From assembly GCA_030040515.1 (NCBI GenBank), contig JASHTO010000172.1, forward strand, positions 1-16,643: a stretch of DNA of 16,643 nt, read 5' to 3'. Below the pieces are notes generated by a model. That model searched no databases, was not told where the DNA came from, and worked only from the letters and a program-made list of their open reading frames with translations. The translations under genes and the position numbers were made by a program. Shown piece after piece: positions 14,114 through 16,643 of this stretch. Each line of letters starts with the position of its first letter. The stretch's first letter is position 1. The DNA comes from Terriglobia bacterium (GTDB taxonomy: Bacteria > Acidobacteriota > Terriglobia > UBA7540).

Positions 14114-15523
14114 CTAACTTGGCGTGTGCCCGCGGGACGAGGGCCGGCCAAAGGCCGTCGAAATCAGCGCCACGATGACGAGGCCCGCCAGCGCGTACCA
14201 CCCATACGGACGGAATGGGTTTCCGACCGCCAGTGTGTTGTGACCGGGCATGGCGCCGTAATTCGGGAGGACGTTGTAGAACAACGGCTCGTAATCGTGG
14301 ATCTCGCCCGTCGCTGTCATGTAGTGGTGAAAGTTCTGCGCGTAGGGAAAGTAGCTCAGGAATAATGCGGCACACGCCACGAACAGCAACACCGGCATGT
14401 AATTCTCGCCGACGGTGAGGAATTGAAAGAGCACGCCCTTGGATTGAGGGCGCACCCAGCGTTTGGCATTGACATAAAGAATGCAAACCAGCGTCAGCAC
14501 GCCGAAGACCACCACCAATCCCGCAAGAACATCCACGGCCAGTGCCGTCCAATTGTAATTGGTGCTTTGTGCCAGCGGGTCTTTTCCCCGCAGAGTGTCA
14601 AGCTGTTGGTCCATTTGCTGCTCGTACATCTCTATCGCCGCCGCCGCGTCGGGTCGGCTGTCCTTGCGCAAAGCGGGAATCAACCGCTTGTCCGCGGTTT
14701 TTACCACCGCCGCGCCGATAAGCCTTTCAATCAACGAACCGCCTTGAATTCGCATGCGCTCGCCCATGCGCTGAGCGGTCCAGTAGTAATCCATCGCCTG
14801 GGGCAGATGCCCGGCGTCTTCCGCCTCCCTTCCGAATTTGTCCACCACCAGGTTGGCGTAGGTACGGATTTGCAGCAGATTCGGGATTGGGTAAGCCGCC
14901 ACCGAAAGCAGCAACACCGCAGGCTTGTCGAGGTGGTTCTGGGTCAGCCAGGTGCGCTCTAACTCGAAGCGGCGGTCGAAATACGAATCGTAATGCGACG
15001 CCGCGTAAGCCTTCTGCATCGCCTGGACCCAGTCCGTTTTCTCAGCCGCAGCCTGCAACATGGCTTCTTTCGGTCCGTTCATGATGGGCTTGACCTTATT
15101 GATCTCCTCAGCTTCGAGAAGGTACGGAACGGCATTTTCCGGATCCCATTTCTCGAGTTCCGAGATCAAGGCGGGCGCTTCAGGCGGAATGGGCTTGGAG
15201 TCGATCGCCCGGCCGGCAATTGAAAAATTAATCCAGGTGAGGCTCGGGTCCATCGCCACCGCGCGGCTGCCCCAGTCCAGGGCTTCTTTCACCCCCGGCG
15301 CGTGGAGTGCGGCGAAGGCCAAAGTACGGGCGTCGGGCTTCTCCGCCACTGCCTCGCGCAGATTTTCAGCAGGAATTGTTCCGGCGCGTTCCAGCCAGCG
15401 TTGGTCGCCTCTTGCACCCAGCACGAAAATGGGAACCTCCAGCGCCTGGCGAAAATCCGCCACGAAGAAAAAGGCGATCGACCAAACCAGAAAGAGCAAG
15501 CTCATGAAGCGTGTTCTGCGCAT
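14114..15523 (-). CDS. hypothetical four-TM protein with a large helical extracytoplasmic region
   Basis: A 469-residue protein I do not recognise. One hydrophobic helix near the N-terminus (about 7-25) is followed by about 300 mostly helical residues. These contain TPR-like stretches such as 'LAFAALHAPGVKEALDWGSRAVAMDP', and later 'AGHLPQAMDYYWTAQRM'. Three more helices follow at about 327-351, 376-395 and 440-458. Between the last two is a loop rich in aromatic residues, His and Asn ('QNFHHYMTATGEIHDYEPLF'). The start at 15523 has GGAGGAG just upstream, and a candidate promoter sits about 40 nt before it. The helical region is probably outside the cytoplasm, judged from the positive-charge pattern around the helices, but this is weak. 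TPR-type scaffolding is a guess; no catalytic motif is visible. Confidence 0.75.
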   Translation of the reverse strand: MRRTRFMSLLFLVWSIAFFFVADFRQALEVPIFVLGARGDQRWLERAGTIPAENLREAVAEKPDARTLAFAALHAPGVKEALDWGSRAVAMDPSLTWINFSIAGRAIDSKPIPPEAPALISELEKWDPENAVPYLLEAEEINKVKPIMNGPKEAMLQAAAEKTDWVQAMQKAYAASHYDSYFDRRFELERTWLTQNHLDKPAVLLLSVAAYPIPNLLQIRTYANLVVDKFGREAEDAGHLPQAMDYYWTAQRMGERMRIQGGSLIERLIGAAVVKTADKRLIPALRKDSRPDAAAAIEMYEQQMDQQLDTLRGKDPLAQSTNYNWTALAVDVLAGLVVVFGVLTLVCILYVNAKRWVRPQSKGVLFQFLTVGENYMPVLLFVACAALFLSYFPYAQNFHHYMTATGEIHDYEPLFYNVLPNYGAMPGHNTLAVGNPFRPYGWYALAGLVIVALISTAFGRPSSRGHTPS

Positions 15524-15564
15524 AGGCTCCTCCGCACTGAGGAATCAGGCCCGTCGATGGCAGG

Positions 15565-15593
15565 AGTGTACTCTCTGGTAATGGGATTTGCAA
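15565..15593 (-). promoter_or_regulatory. candidate promoter for the four-TM gene
   Basis: On the minus strand TTGCAA (15588-15593) and TACACT (15565-15570) are 17 nt apart, each matching four of six consensus bases. Transcription would start near 15558, about 35 nt before the ATG at 15523. Confidence 0.4.
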
Positions 15594-15630
15594 ACGGTGG
15601 GGCCGCGAAGGAGTGCCTCGGTTTGAATTC

Positions 15631-15720
15631 TGTAGCGGCGGTCTATTGACCGTCGCAGGGGCTTGCTCCGTCAGATGACGGATAAGCCCCTAAATGCGAC
15701 GCTCATCGAGCGCCGCTACA
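15631..15720. repeat. BIME-like compound palindromic element C, three hairpins
   Basis: A 90-nt element with perfect 10-nt inverted ends, TGTAGCGGCG (15631-15640) and CGCCGCTACA (15711-15720). Left hairpin: GCGGCGGTC-TATT-GACCGTCGC. Right hairpin: GCGACGCTC-AT-CGAGCGCCGC. Each has one mismatch at the matching place. Between them is a third palindrome, AGGGGCTT (15657-15664) with AAGCCCCT (15684-15691), enclosing CCGTCA/TGACGG (15668-15681). It shares the GTAG(N)GGC terminus style with elements A and B but has a GTAGCGGC core, so it is a related subtype. Confidence 0.78.
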
Positions 15721-15777
15721 GCGCCGGAAAGATACGCTTTTGTCAAAGCAGTTAACCCAAGAATGGCTCTCCTAATG

Positions 15778-15783
15778 TACAAT
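15778..15783 (+). promoter_or_regulatory. weak -10 candidate (TACAAT) for ilvB
   Basis: TACAAT matches five of six bases of a -10 box, 60 nt before the proposed ilvB start. No acceptable -35 box is found at 16-18 nt upstream, so it is tentative. Confidence 0.25.
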
Positions 15784-15842
15784 GTCGAATGGGGCCGGGC
15801 GGGAGCTTCCGGACCCATTCCGACGGAGAGGAAGTGGCAGAC

Positions 15843-16643
15843 ATGATCAAGACGGGAGCGCAGATCATTTGGGAATGCCTGGAGCGCGAAGGCGTGAAGC
15901 ACGCCTTCGGATATCCGGGCGGGGCAATTCTGCCCGCTTACGACGCGCTGAAGCACAGCGGCATTCATCACATCCTGGTGCGGCACGAGCAGGGCGCCAC
16001 GCACATGGCGGATGGATACGCGCGCGCCAGCGGACGCGTGGGCGTGGCTGTTGCAACTTCCGGCCCAGGGGCCACCAATATGGTTACCGGCATCGCCACC
16101 GCCATGATGGACTCTTCCCCCATCGTCTGCATCACCGGACAAGTGGGCAGCAAGCTGATCGGGTCCGACGCGTTTCAGGAGACGGACATCACCGGCGTGA
16201 CCTTGCCCATCACCAAGCACAATTACCTGGTGACCCATGCCAGCCAACTGGCGCGCACTCTGCGCGAGGCATTTTACGTAGCGAGTTCCGGACGCCCCGG
16301 CCCCGTTCTCGTCGACATCACCAAGGACGCGCAGCAATCCTCCTGCGAGTTTGATTGGGAGGCGGCGAAGCCGCAATTGCCGGGTTACCGGCCCGATCTT
16401 TCTCCCACGCAGGACGATTATGCCAAAGCGCTGAAGCTGATTCAGGAAGCGAAGCGCCCGGTGATTCTCGCCGGGCACGGAATCATGGTTTCCGGCGCCA
16501 TGAATGAAGTCCGCGAGCTGGCGGACCGCACGGGGATTCCCGTCACGCTCACGCTGCTCGGTCTCGGCTCGTTTCCCGCGTCGCATCCGCTGAATCTCGG
16601 CATGATGGGAATGCACGGCGAGGCCTGGGTGAATACAACCATA
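15843..16643 (+). CDS. ilvB: acetolactate synthase large subunit, N-terminal part, 3' truncated by window edge
   Basis: The frame runs open from ATG 15843 to the last base (267 codons). The product is a thiamine-diphosphate enzyme that condenses two pyruvates, or pyruvate and 2-oxobutyrate, in the first common step of valine, leucine and isoleucine synthesis. The N-terminal Pyr domain has 'FGYPGGAILPAYDAL' (22-36), 'VRHEQGATHMADGYARASG' with the cofactor-activating E49, 'ATSGPGATNMVTGIATAMMDS', and 'GSDAFQETDI'. The 'SSGRPGPVLVDI' segment ends the domain, and the start of the central FAD-binding domain follows ('RPVILAGHGI'). AGGAAG at 15829-15834 serves as ribosome binding site for the ATG. 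An in-frame GTG at 15834 with GGAG upstream is a possible earlier start adding three residues. The partner ilvN and ilvC would be expected to the right of the window. Confidence 0.95.
   Translation, partial: MIKTGAQIIWECLEREGVKHAFGYPGGAILPAYDALKHSGIHHILVRHEQGATHMADGYARASGRVGVAVATSGPGATNMVTGIATAMMDSSPIVCITGQVGSKLIGSDAFQETDITGVTLPITKHNYLVTHASQLARTLREAFYVASSGRPGPVLVDITKDAQQSSCEFDWEAAKPQLPGYRPDLSPTQDDYAKALKLIQEAKRPVILAGHGIMVSGAMNEVRELADRTGIPVTLTLLGLGSFPASHPLNLGMMGMHGEAWVNTTI

Larger units (their letters stand above)
15524..15842. other. 319-nt divergent intergenic region
   Basis: The gap between the four-TM gene (-) and ilvB (+) holds a candidate minus-strand promoter (15565-15593), compound palindromic element C (15631-15720), and a leader for ilvB with a possible -10 at 15778-15783. 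I see no tRNA, no branched-chain-rich leader peptide and no obvious riboswitch. Confidence 0.5.

Noticed and set aside
15775..15846. 23-codon upstream frame (ATG at 15775) whose TGA overlaps the ilvB ATG as ATGA
   Set aside because: It has no ribosome binding site and is not rich in Leu, Ile or Val codons, so a classical attenuation leader is not supported. The overlap may be chance.
15690..16616. 308-codon minus-strand frame and 190-codon plus-strand frame (15782-16354) at the right end
   Set aside because: Both are out of frame with the clear acetolactate synthase motifs that fill this region.
1..16643. CRISPR array, toxin-antitoxin pair, defence island, prophage or integrative element
   Set aside because: I saw no regularly spaced direct repeats, no nuclease/helicase defence motifs, no integrase or transposase, and no compositional break. 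The gene content is ordinary chromosomal.

Overview
The window looks like a stretch of chromosome from a GC-rich, Gram-negative-type heterotroph, most likely an Acidobacteriota member of soil or sediment origin. The reasons are the mix of secreted tricorn-like protease, DUF885 metallopeptidase, MacB-type permease, LssY-domain and ceramidase-type proteins, the many signal peptides, and palindromic 'GTAGGGGC...GCCCCTAC' intergenic elements of a kind I associate with that phylum. The assignment is inference; no rRNA or other phylogenetic marker is present. I see no tRNA, rRNA, CRISPR array, integrase, transposase or phage gene.

Layout. 1-748 (+): C-terminal part of a GH29 alpha-L-fucosidase, cut by the left edge. 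958-4314 (+): a large exported tricorn-like S41 protease. 4391-5857 (-): a short neutral/alkaline-ceramidase-type hydrolase that converges on the protease. 6084-8278 (+): an ATP-binding protein and a MacB/FtsX permease that overlap by ATGA. 8280-9629 (-): an exported CE15 glucuronoyl-esterase-type hydrolase that converges on the permease with a 1-nt gap. 9779-10737 (+): an ECF sigma factor followed directly by a small two-TM protein. 10902-12185 (+): an exported protein with a C-terminal LssY domain. 12209-13981 (-): an exported DUF885 metallopeptidase. 14114-15523 (-): an unrecognised four-TM protein. 15843-16643 (+): the 5' part of an acetolactate synthase large subunit (ilvB), cut by the right edge.

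Functionally, the fucosidase, CE15 esterase, ceramidase-like enzyme, tricorn-like protease and DUF885 peptidase fit a lifestyle of scavenging polysaccharide, lipid and protein debris in the periplasm or outside the cell. They are not one operon: gene direction changes repeatedly. The only clear co-transcription units are the ABC pair and the sigma-factor/two-TM pair.

The most distinctive non-coding signal is three compound palindromic elements (4319-4394, 5961-6012, 15631-15720). They share GTAG-type termini and hairpin architecture, but each has different stem sequences with matched changes on both arms. They resemble REP/BIME-type repeats. One supplies the stop codon of the ceramidase-like gene. 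The next most interesting item is the sigma factor with its small membrane partner. I found no convincing wholly new multi-gene system; most of the window is ordinary chromosomal content.
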